Origin: Chenopodium formosanum
Taxonomy: Eukaryota > Streptophyta > Magnoliopsida > Caryophyllales > Amaranthaceae
Direction: 5' to 3'
Length of the DNA: 64,000 bases
Assembly (NCBI GenBank): GCA_024500155.1
Contig: CM044874.1
Coordinates: forward strand, 70,727,795-70,791,794
In this document: piece after piece, positions 55,019 to 64,000 of the stretch
Layout of the letters: each line of letters starts with the position of its first letter
How positions within the stretch are numbered: position 1 is the stretch's first letter
Position numbers and translations under genes: made by a program
The notes under the pieces: model-generated
Databases searched by the model: none
What the model was told of the DNA's origin: nothing
Seen by the model: the letters and a program-made list of their open reading frames with translations, nothing else

Positions 55019-56211
55019 GTTATTCGTATTTTCATTATTTGTTACTCTATAGTAAAAATATGATCAAAAGGAAATTTTCTTTTAATCAATAAAAAGATTA
55101 ATTTAAAACTGCAGAATTGCTCTGTATTTTGAAAAAAAAAATAATATAGATGTTCGTGCTGGTGATTGTTGTCGATCATGATTTTTTTAGACATGGAATT
55201 TAAAAATAATTAAAAAAGGACTAGTGAAATAAACTAGTATAGTTGTAGTAAGGTGGGTGGTGATACAATCAACAATCACCAAATTTCAGTCAAATGTAAG
55301 TTTGACTAGTGATGATATGAGGGATTAGGTTAAGGGATTTGCTAGTTTGCTGCAGCTTTGCATGATTCACTATCTTTTGGAATACAAGAATGCGGCTACT
55401 GTTGCATTTCTTGCAAAGGTGCTTATGTGTTTAACCCTCGTACCCTCCTTTCTATGGATTTTTTTATTTTTTATTTTATGTTAATTTGATATACTCTGAT
55501 TATAGTTTAATGTGTGAGATTAATATTTCATTTTATCTCCTTTCGCTACTTTTATGCATTGATTTCTAAGAAAAATAATATATTGTGAGAGGAGATATAT
55601 TTACAGATTTGTCTCAGAGATCAACTTGAATTTTTTCTTTTAGATGAGTTGTATATTTTGGCTTTCATGTTTACCCATTGACTCGAGTTACCCCACTAAT
55701 GATATACTTGTGTATAATTACAAATAAGTAAAATAAATAATATTCTATAAAGTCTAGATGATAACAAAAAAAAAAAAAAGAGAATCAGTTTAGGTAAATA
55801 GAGCAAAAATCAAGGTGTGTGAGATTACTCATTCATAGTAGTATATGCCTTCATGAACAAACATGAGAATTCCGATCCATTCAATATAATTTTTTGTACT
55901 CATTCGGTTGCATAATATGAATCTCGTACTCATTCGGTTGCATAATATAGTTCTTGAAAAAAATGTAAACCTAAAAATCTCTCGCCTCTCCTCTCCAGTC
56001 TCCACTTCTCTCCTCCTCTCTTCTAGGGTTTCTCCAAAATCTTGGTCGTTTAGGTTCAAACTAGTTTAATTTCTTCGGAAATTAGACTATTTTCAACCTT
56101 TTTTCCCTTAATTTTATTTAGTTTTGCAATTTAGGTTTCAATAAATCTACACAAGTAGTGTAGATATTCGACAGTCTCCCTATGGTGGAGTCGTTAGTTT
56201 TAGTTAGTTTA
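55019..56211. other. Intergenic, no convincing gene
   Basis: AT-rich. A 27-bp direct duplication containing ACTCATTCGGTTGCATAATA lies at 55899-55950. A CT-rich stretch ending TTCTAGGGTTTC at about 56020 looks like an old 5' UTR, but no frame follows. A minus-strand 76-codon frame (55829-56059) spans these repeats and is not credible. Confidence 0.5.
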
Positions 56212-56438
56212 GGGTTTGTTTGGCATTGTTGTGGTTTTCAGTTTTTTGGTTTTTGTATTTTAAAAGTGTATGATATATGTCATGAATAAAAAAAATTAGT
56301 CAAACTTATGAAAATTATGCTAATTTTGAAAACTGACAACAGAAAAGTGAAAACACTTTTTTCTTATTTTCTGTTTTTGGTTTTTTGTTTTAAAAAAAAA
56401 CTGAAAACTGAAAACAAAAAACAATACCAGACAAGCCC
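56212..56438. mobile_element. Tourist-like MITE (227 bp, TSD TTA)
   Basis: GGGTTTGTTTGGCATTG at the left, CAATACCAGACAAGCCC at the right, TTA on both sides (56209-56211, 56439-56441). Interior repeats AAAACTGAAAAC. Confidence 0.75.
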
Positions 56439-56835
56439 TTAGTTGTTCGTTTATGTTAAGGGTTTGTTTGTGTTTTAGGGTTTATTAAAAAGGTAATCAT
56501 CTTTTACCCTATTGTCAGTTCTTTGGTAAAGATTTGTTCGAGATCACAACGGTTGTCAAGTTTTCAAATGCGTTCAAACTAATTAGATGAAAATCATCCT
56601 TAAGACTACAACAAATCCATAAACCAACTCTCCGAAAATGTTTTATATTCCGGCGATGCGTGCGAAAGATGTACCACGATGCAAGATCTTTTCAACGATT
56701 GTAACTTTGATGAAGAAACCCTAATTTGATTCAATTTTATGTATTTGTTAATTTAGATTTCATTTCTAGAAGCCGAATGACTATTTATTAATGAATTGAT
56801 TTGTTTTAAAAAAAAATAGTTCTTGAACACTCTTA

Positions 56836-56986
56836 GGGCATGTTCTCATACGATTATTTTTAGTTTACTTAGGCTCTAATAAGTTCAGTTTAATTCAGCT
56901 CCTAATTTCCTTCTCTTATAAAAATTCATTTCAGTTCAACTCTAATAAGTTCAGTTCAACTTATTTCATTCAATGAGAACAAACCC
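56836..56986. mobile_element. Tourist-like MITE (151 bp, TSD TTA)
   Basis: GGGCATGTTCTCATACG and CAATGAGAACAAACCC ends, TTA on both sides (56833-56835, 56987-56989). Interior contains repeated TAATAAGTTCAGTT. Confidence 0.8.
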
Positions 56987-57346
56987 TTAGTTAAGAATGA
57001 AGCGAGAATCAATTAAAGAAAAATTTACCAAAATAGGTATGGTGACTAAAACCAATTACTTTCTCTAATTTTTTTTTTTTATTTGCAACACACCTTTATG
57101 ACACGAACTTTGATGGAGATTTAGGTAATGTAAACGTGCAAGTTAATCAATGAGAGTAAAGGATAACTCAAGTGGTTAGTGCTTTCCTTTCGCTTTTAAA
57201 GAATCCTAGGAACGGTTCTCATCTTCAGCCCTTGTAGCTTAGTTCTCTAAACATTATAATAAAAGACATATAAATCAAAATTATTTATACTACCTCTGTA
57301 ACGTATTAGTTGTAACATTTACCCCTATACGAATTTTACGACAAAA

Positions 57347-57655
57347 CTAGCTAGTGTTTAGTCCGGGTGATGCCTCGGTAGTTTTCATGTATTGTTATCT
57401 TAAATACTTTTATTATAGATTTAGTTGATGAAAATAATCTAACTCATGCCATACATTAACTATATTTAAAAATAATAAATAAACAAAAATATTTGATAGC
57501 AAAGATGGTATGACTTCTTATTTATTTTCTAAGGGACTTGTGTGATCAATTCTTGACATAAACATTTTTTAATTGACATGTACCAATTCTGGAAGAAAGG
57601 GATGACACATGGCGTGTATCCTTGATTAAGAACGTCTTTTAGTATATAGTATAGA
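57347..57655 (-). mobile_element. Helitron-like non-autonomous element (about 300 bp)
   Basis: On the minus strand it starts TCTATACTATATACTAAAAG, like many plant Helitrons, and ends with CCGAGGCATCACCCGG (hairpin-like) then ACTAAACACTAG; a second CTAG follows and then T. Small and non-coding. Confidence 0.55.
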
Positions 57656-57995
57656 GTAGGAGAAAAAAAATGAAGGTATAATTAATAAATTATCCACCAA
57701 CAACACTCCCCACCATCGTTCCCCAACAATAGCCACCCCAAAACCGTAACATCCCCTCACAACTCGTACCACCCTGAAACCATCCACACTAACCTTAATG
57801 AACAACCCTAACTAAAACCACCTCATCTTAGTTTGAACAACCTTAAAAGCACCCCTTTTTTAGCCCCAACCACCTTGAAACCACCCACACTCATCCCAAA
57901 TAACCCTAAAATCACTCCTTCTTAGCCCAAACAATCCATCTCGAACCACCACAAAACTACCCACACTTACCCTAAACCACCCTCACTAACCACCG
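57656..57995. other. CA-rich degenerate repeat region
   Basis: Loose repeats of ACCACCC/AAACCACCC words without strict period; the pattern continues after the TRIM to 58420. No gene. Confidence 0.6.
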
Positions 57996-58280
57996 TGATA
58001 AAGTATAAAATTGATTATGGGTTTCAACCTTCATTTTAACGTTTTGGTAAAATTGGTCATCTAACATAGTATTAAGAGTTAGCATGACACAACACAAAGA
58101 CCATGGGTTCAAATCTCATCCAACACCTACTTTCAAGTGCGATATATTTCTCGCTGGGTGTATAAGGGGGCTCATGCCGCATCCACACTTCAAGTCCAAA
58201 TGACTCTCATGTGAGGGCATGTGATAGAGTATATAAATCGATTATCAACTTAAATTTTTAATTGAGTTGGTCCTCTAACA
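57996..58280 (+). mobile_element. TRIM element (about 285 bp)
   Basis: Two terminal direct repeats of about 60-71 bp (57996-58066 and 58220-58280), each starting TGATARAGTAT and ending TCTAACA. The first is followed by TAGTATTAAGAGTTAG, a degraded initiator-Met primer site (TGGTATCAGAG). A purine-rich GTGAGGGCA precedes the second. No coding capacity. No clear TSD. Confidence 0.8.
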
Positions 58281-60281
58281 CCCTGGAACAACCCACACTC
58301 ATCCTAAACTACTCCAAAACAACCTTACTTATTACCCTAAATCACACCAAAACCACCATTATTGTTCACTTTGATCCACCCTTAAACCACCCTAAACTAG
58401 CTAGCCTACCCACCCCTCGAACCATCAGATATAAACAGTTTTTTTAGAGAGAGAGAGGGGGGGTAGCAACCTGTTTGGCAAAAGTTGCAACTAATTTGTA
58501 GCAACCCGTTTTTAATTTAGAGTTGATAAGGAAGATGGCCTGGAGAGCTTTCGAATTATCATCATATATCAATGTATCATAGATGAATATAATATCATGT
58601 AAGACACCTCACATTCAATATATTCTAGAGAACAATCGTAACAGAAAAATGATTGTTTATACAAAGGGCAGGGACACCAAAAATACATTGACAATCATTA
58701 ATTCAAATTATGATATAATAAGATTCCCTGCACGAGTGACCCCTTTTATTATTAGGACATGATTGTTTTTGTTTTGTTAATTGAATTTACACAAAATGTC
58801 AACACTTGTTTCGGACCTTTGCTAAGCCTTTCCAGCGTAGAAGAACCATAAAATTTCAAGTGAAATTGAAAAAATAAAGATAGAGTACTTGGCTCAATTT
58901 GATTGAAATTTCATCCCAAAAATAAGGCAATATATTGTTTACAACTTCTTATATTAGTGATATAGACACATTTGGCCTGGGTAGGGTTGCTTCTACATTT
59001 GGATCAAGTTCTTTTTCGAACCCGGCCTGATCCAAATGTTTAAGTTAGCTCAATGGTTTAAAAGTGTTATCTATACAAGTATTTTCGTACTACTATTTAA
59101 ATGGTAATTCATTCACGTAAAATCTTATGTTTTTAATAAACTACAAACTAATTAAAGACATATACTATTATACTTCATATGTAGATTGAGGGATCAAGGG
59201 TGGGATTCTAGGATACACAACATAATGACCCTATAACAAAGATAAAATCACACTTAGGACATAAATAGATTGTTTGTGTGGTTGTATTTTATTCCTATAA
59301 GTTTAGTTGAAGCTAGGTTACGTTAATATATTATAACTACTCTTAAGTATAAATTGTTTGTGTGGTTGTATCCTATTCCTATTTGTTAATTTACATAATG
59401 TGTGAATTTATTTACCTACCTCCCCCTAGGTTATTCAATTTTTTTAGGAATTGTGACTCCCCTAATATTAACCAAACAAACTAAAGCAACTTCCTAGGAA
59501 TTTGAGGAGAGAAATAATTTCCCATGAATTGGAAATTACCATAGGATGTTAATCACATTACAACCAAATGAGTCCTAAGAGTTAGAAAATCCTAATATGA
59601 ATTTTCGCTTTTCATTAATATCTTAACCATAGTGCTTTAAGCTTACCCTCTTCTCCTATCCTCAATCATAGAAAATATTTTTATATCATACTGGGTAAAT
59701 TTTTTGTGATAATTTCACAGAACAACTACTCGGTCAACCACCAAAATGATTAGTCAAAATGAAAATTAATTATTAAAAAAAAAAAAAAAAAGTTCATCCG
59801 AAAGGGGAAAAAACTGAAAATCATTGAACTCTCAAATACCTCCATATTTTTGTGAGGTAGTACATTCAATTTTTAGTTATCTACTCCATATCTTTGTACT
59901 TTAAAAAATTAAAAAAATTCAAAACAAAAGACGAATGATAGGAACAATTAATAGAAGAGACAGTGACAGAAAAAGGGACAAAATTTGGCCCATAATATCT
60001 GGTGGTTGTTATGGAAAGACAGACAAATAATTTTTAATTACAAATTTTGTCTTAAAACACCAGGCAGATATTACTCACATATACACTAACCAATTAACCA
60101 TACATTCAAGATTAATCCCCTTGTTCCTTTTTCCACCACGATTTTTTTTTAATATACTTGTATTTAAATAAAAGTGGTCCAAATTAAATTTAAATATAAC
60201 TATATAAACACTTTAAGAGATTATATTAGGGACTTAGGTTTCCAATAGCCAACATTTTACAACTTAAAGTTCACCCACTAA
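58281..60281. other. Intergenic AT-rich DNA
   Basis: No gene seen. A 25-bp repeat with TTGTTTGTGTGGTTGTAT occurs at 59269 and 59348. A poly-A run lies at 59774-59790. AGAGAGAGAGGGGGGG is at 58447-58462. Confidence 0.5.
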
Positions 60282-60495
60282 GGCCCTGTTTGATTCACTT
60301 TAATTTTGCTTAACTAAAATTATTTTTACTGAACTGAACTTAATTTTACTGAACTGAAATTATTTTTACTGAACTTAAATTATTTTTACTGTTTTTACTG
60401 AACTAAAATTATTTTTACTGAACTGAACTTATTTTTACTAAACTGAAATTATTTTTACTTAATATTATTTTTTTTAAGGTGAAAAGAACAGGGCC
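60282..60495. mobile_element. Tourist-like MITE (214 bp, TSD TAA)
   Basis: GGCCCTGTTTGATTCACTTT and AAAGAACAGGGCC ends, TAA on both sides (60279-60281, 60496-60498). The interior is an expanded repeat of TTTTACTGAACTGAA/AAATTATTT. Confidence 0.8.
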
Positions 60496-61369
60496 TAATA
60501 CTAGTGTTACTAATACATGATCCAAGAGTTTTGGGTTATAAGAAATGCCTAAAGTTCTAGGTAATTCTTATACTGCAAATCTGTAATGTTTATAAGTTCC
60601 AAAAGAATCGAATTTATTAATTATGGGGTTTATGATTGAGCTATTATCTATATACTATTCTCTTTTTATTAGTTATACGAATATTTGTTTTACAATTTTT
60701 TAATGCTTTGTATGTGTTAGAATTTTTTATTTTATACAAATTATGAAAGTTTATTTAAAAAAAAAATATATTTTTTAAATAGAGAGTAGTAGTACATTCG
60801 TTTTCTTCAAATGAGATTTTATATACCCGTTTAAAAAAAAAAACCTATATCAATGTTTCAAATTTATATAAAAGGGAGTAATAATATGTTACAAATAAGA
60901 TAAATTTTGTGTGATTATAAACACTATTGCAATCATCAGCAAATTTGATAAGATATATGTTCAATATTATATTACACATGTTTACAGAAATTAGGATAAT
61001 TGGAGAAGAATTATCTGTCAATCTGTGGAAGTAGATCCATAGCACAAAACTTAGCAATATATGTGTTTTAGCTAGCTAGTAATACAAGATTAAAGTGTAA
61101 TTTATTTTTGCCATTTTTTTTTTCAAATTTAATGATTTTTGACAATAAATTAATGGATAGATCATTCAATGGTTTTTATTTTACTTTTTTATATTTTTTA
61201 TAATAGGCCTAAACTTTAAATTAGTTAAGACCCTAAATTGTTTAAGAGGCCTTGTTAACAAGGTCGAGTCTCATTCGGCGATCCCTCGTTGCAACAAAAT
61301 TCAAAAAAGAAAAATTTGCTTTGAGTGCACCTTCGTGAGTAGAAGAATGGGCAATGATGACATGCATGC
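60496..61369. other. Intergenic AT-rich DNA left of element C
   Basis: No gene. 61365-61369 (CATGC) would be the target duplication of element C; its partner is outside the window. Confidence 0.5.
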
Positions 61370-61416
61370 TGTTGTGGGTAAAAATACCCCGTATACATGG
61401 ACCAATCCCTTAGTGA

Positions 61417-61559
61417 CACGTGACCCAGTTATAGGATGACACGTGTCACCACGGGAAGATGCCACGTAATTCAGAGCCCTTAAGGCCGCAGGCCAGTCTC
61501 GTTGCGACACGTGGCCCAGTCAGAGGGTGACACGTGTCGTCATGAGAAGATGTCATGTG
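61417..61559. promoter_or_regulatory. Phased G-box (CACGTG) array in the LTR of element C
   Basis: CACGTG or one-base variants start at 61417, 61440, 61463 (CACGTA), 61508, 61531 and 61554 (CATGTG). The step is exactly 23 bp within each triplet. The best copies read GACACGTGTC. ACGTG cores are bound by plant bZIP and bHLH factors (ABRE/G-box), so abscisic-acid or light control of this LTR is plausible (inference). Two more ACGT cores (61671, 61701) lie nearer the TATA box. Confidence 0.8.
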
Positions 61560-61753
61560 TTAAGGGCATTTGTTCCCTTAATAATCAACATGCCAGAAAA
61601 TCCTAACAACGTCAGGGCCCAAATCCCGAGAGATATCAATGAAAGCCGCAAAATGGCGCCCCCAGAGTAGCACGTGGCATTCACTGATTGCACAGCCAAT
61701 CACGTCACGCAAATCTAGGGTATAAACCCTAGAGAGGGGCATGAGTCCCACCC

Positions 61754-61763
61754 CTATAAATAC
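61754..61763 (+). promoter_or_regulatory. TATA box of LTR C
   Basis: CTATAAATACC, about 385 bp into the LTR, with CT-rich sequence (61830-61860) downstream as expected near the start of R. Confidence 0.7.
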
Positions 61764-61995
61764 CCCAATCATTTATGATGGGAGGCGGATTAAGACATTT
61801 ACAAACAACAGAGCATTAAATAGCTCCACCTTCTCTCTACTTTCTCTCTCTAGCCTTTTCCGTTCTGATCACTAACTTGATCGTCGGAGGCGAATATTCC
61901 GTTGATCGGAATATTCGTTGTTTTGCAGGTTGGACCGTCTCGTTGCCTGAAGAGCGTGACCAGTATCCCAGGAAATCCAAAAAACACCCGAAACA

Positions 61996-62015
61996 TTTGG
62001 CGCCGTCTGTGGGGA
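61996..62015 (+). other. Primer-binding site of element C
   Basis: TTTGGCGCCGTCTGTGGGGA immediately after the LTR end. Confidence 0.8.
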
Positions 62016-62027
62016 TACTCGTACGTT

Positions 62028-64000
62028 ATGGCGATAGACGGTCAGACACCTAATCCAGGCGAGGATGGGCATGTAGAGGATATAATCCCTACGATCCGTA
62101 CTAGCGATCCTCTGATAGCCACATTTGAAGAAGTTGATGACCCTCCTGTTACCGCTGCCTCTCTTAAGGCCGCGCTTAACAAACTCAGAAAAGAAATTGA
62201 AAACAATGGAGCCTCTACCTCTAGGCAGTCGCCCAGGAGAGAGGAACAGAGGGCTCCAAAAAAGACACACAGCAAAGCAGTCCATGCAACGGACGCTGGA
62301 AACACTCCCTTTCGAAGGCCGACTGGAAGGTCCCCGAGAGTACCGCGGACTAATTTCTCTGACATGCTGGCGAAAACGCAGTCGGCTGGGGGGAGGGGTA
62401 GGCAGCCTCGAAGAGAGGAGCCGTCCAGACGATGGAAGCACGCAAGAGATTACCTTCGGCATAAGCAGCGGGAGCGCGCCGCCTACTCGGACACGACCTC
62501 AACCCCAACTATGCCGGATGATTTTTCACATCACTCTCTTTCCCAGCATACCAACACGGCCATCTCCAGTGGAAGTCAGGCAGTCCGCACCCCAACTCCT
62601 ATTCCAGTCTTCCATGCTCCAACTCCTATTCCAGCCCAATCACTGCAATATCAACCTCCTCAGGGGTTCAATGGCTTGATGCAGCCGAACCCCCAGGCAT
62701 ACGGACAATATGGGCCATACGGGCAGGTGTACGGACAGGCTCCTTACCTGGCTGGACCGTCCGTGCAACCACAACCCATCGACTGGCAGATGCGCCTACT
62801 TACTCTGGGAGATAAGCCGCCCCCGTTTTCGCAAGATATCTTAAATGCCCCTCAGCCACCAATGGTGAAGAGTGTACTTGTGGGAGCCTATGATGGCACG
62901 GGCAACCCAGAAGAGCACATCACCTCGTACAGGAACCTGATGTACTTGCAAAGCGTAGATGACACTACTTGGTGCAAATGTTTCCCGGCCACTCTGAAAG
63001 GTGTGGTGCAGGATTGGTTCAACAGTTTGTCGGTCGGTTGTATCAATTGTTTTACTACTCTTACTTTGCTGTTCGTGGGAAATTTTTCATACAACATACT
63101 CTTCGAAAGACTAGCCTTAACTTGGCGACAATCGTCCAAGAAAAAAATGAGGGCTTACGCTCGTACGTCCAGCGATTTAACCAAGAAAAAGCCCAAATTC
63201 ATAATATGCCGGACGAAATGGCTTACTCTGAATTTCTCCGGGGATTAAGGCACAATGGTTTTAAATTTGACCTAGTAAGGAAAAAGATTCGGACATACGC
63301 AGGTATTCTGCGGGAAGCCGAAGCTTATATTGAGGCGACAGACTTTTGTTCGCTCACAAAAACAGAAGCGCCGACCAAGGGGGCTGAGAAAAAACCTTCT
63401 CAGCAAGACTCGGCCGACCAAAAGAAGGAAGGAAAAAAAAGAAAGGAAGTCTGGGTGGCTGATGCCCAGCCACAGAAGTCCAAGAAGGTCAAGGTGTACG
63501 AGCCTCGGTTTGAATTCAACAAGAATTGTTATTCTATCTTGATGGAAATCAAGGATAAGTTTGAGTTTGAGAAGACACAGCCGCTGAGAGGCCCGGCTCA
63601 GTATAGGAACAAGAACAAGTATTGTCATTACCACAAGGACGTGGGACATGACACAAACGATTGTATCAACTTGAAGAGACTGCTGGACAAGTTAGCCGAG
63701 AAGGGCATGCTGAATTCATATGTGATGAAGTCCAAATTCACTTACACACGGACAAACAACACGTCCGAGCAAAGGAAGAAGAATGATAAGAACAAAGATA
63801 AAGAAGATGATGGCAACAACACTGATTCAGGCTTTGTGGCCGTGATATCAGGAGGATTTGCCTCAGGCAGTCCCACTATGAAAGAGATCAAGCAGGACGC
63901 CCGGAACCTGGGAAAGGTGATGCAGACGAACTCAGTAAAGGCTGAACCCTTCCCCGAAGTAATCATCAGTGAGGCCGATCGGGGGGAGGTTAAAGCCTTG
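62028..64000 (+). pseudogene. gag: Gag of element C, one frameshift, 3' partial
   Basis: ATG 62028 (MAIDGQTPN) follows the primer-binding site by 12 bases. The first part is Arg/Ser-rich, then a Pro/Gln/Tyr-rich linker (QAYGQYGPYGQVYG). The retrotransposon gag domain begins near 62874 (VGAYDGTGNPEEHITSYRNL) and continues to DWFNSLSVG. Near 63075-63088 (GGGAAATTTTT) the frame must shift by one base: the next frame gives LRSYVQRFNQEKAQIHNMP and runs open to the window end. It holds a zinc-finger-like CHYHKDVGHDTNDC. The initial frame alone stops at 63248. The shift in a homopolymer could be mutation, assembly error or, less likely, programmed. Confidence 0.85.

Larger units (their letters stand above)
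61370..61995 (+). repeat. 5' LTR of element C (626 bp)
   Basis: Begins TGTTGTGGGTAAAAATACCC and ends CCCGAAACA, five-base inverted ends TGTT/AACA, followed directly by the primer-binding site. Contains a 91-bp internal duplication (61413-61565) with six G-box-like sites and a TATA box at 61754. Confidence 0.8.
61370..64000 (+). mobile_element. Ty3/gypsy retrotransposon C, 3' part outside window
   Basis: 5' LTR, primer-binding site and gag are present; pol lies beyond the window. The gag layout and the site TTGGCGCCGTCTGTGGGGA are common in large plant Ty3/gypsy elements, possibly Tat-related; the lineage cannot be fixed without pol. Confidence 0.88.

Noticed and set aside
57700..58440. ORF in the CA-rich region (58262-58447)
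   Set aside because: Low-complexity ACC/CAC repeats spanning the TRIM end; no domain.
47510..61369. tRNA, rRNA or snoRNA genes
   Set aside because: I looked for tRNA box A/B patterns and known conserved RNA motifs by eye and found none convincing; a tRNAscan or Infernal run would settle it.
62042..62462. Minus-strand ORFs opposite gag of element C
   Set aside because: Arg/Leu-rich complements of the gag low-complexity region; no recognisable domain.

Overview
The window reads as flowering-plant nuclear DNA, most likely a eudicot; I cannot name the species. Evidence: Ty3/gypsy elements of the Tat and Athila lineages, a Ty1/copia element, CACTA, Helitron-like, Stowaway and Tourist-like DNA transposons, a TRIM, GT-AG introns of plant size, and a plant-type GATA zinc-finger gene. 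About three quarters of the sequence is transposon.

Layout. 1-13746: Tat-lineage retrotransposon A (+), 5' end outside the window. It has an open pol frame, then two spliced ANTISENSE genes (5079-6706 and 7322-9986), tandem repeats, a polypurine tract and a 1.7-kb 3' LTR. It sits in the LTR of a second Tat family (Tat-B), whose tail is 13747-14135. 14136-18193: degraded Tat-B element (-). 18220-27784: decayed Athila element (+) with gag-pol and an env-like/ORF-1 pseudogene, abutting an inverted Athila remnant (27785-29160). 29164-39143: Tat-B element (+) with a gag remnant and intact 3' LTR, split by a CACTA transposon (30815-35045, TSD ACA) carrying pieces of three host genes. 39174-47509: copia element (-), TSD ATAAG, split by a second CACTA (42784-46931, TSD TTC) carrying a phosphoacetylglucosamine mutase fragment. 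47510-61369: host sequence with two minus-strand genes (a 206-aa unknown protein and a 150-aa GATA factor) and many small transposons. 61370-64000: 5' LTR and gag of a third gypsy element (C).

Main observation. Four of the retrotransposon families each carry their own short GC-rich palindromic word in noncoding DNA only, set at about two DNA helical turns: Tat-A CCGTGWCACGG (20-21 bp), Athila CCCGATCGGG (pairs at 18-20 bp, units of about 63 bp), Tat-B TGGCGCCA (19-20 bp) and element C CACGTG (23 bp). In Tat-A the arrays flank both antisense genes, fill an intron of one, and lie just upstream of the LTR TATA box. This is what binding sites for a dedicated DNA-binding protein would look like, comparable in principle to TnpA/CACTA subterminal repeats or VANC/VANDAL motifs; the antisense-encoded proteins are candidate partners. 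The protein link is a hypothesis; the spacing is read directly from the sequence.

Second observation: a short ORF antisense to Tat-B, present in two diverged copies, differs at 7 sites of which 5 are synonymous, hinting at past selection on the protein.
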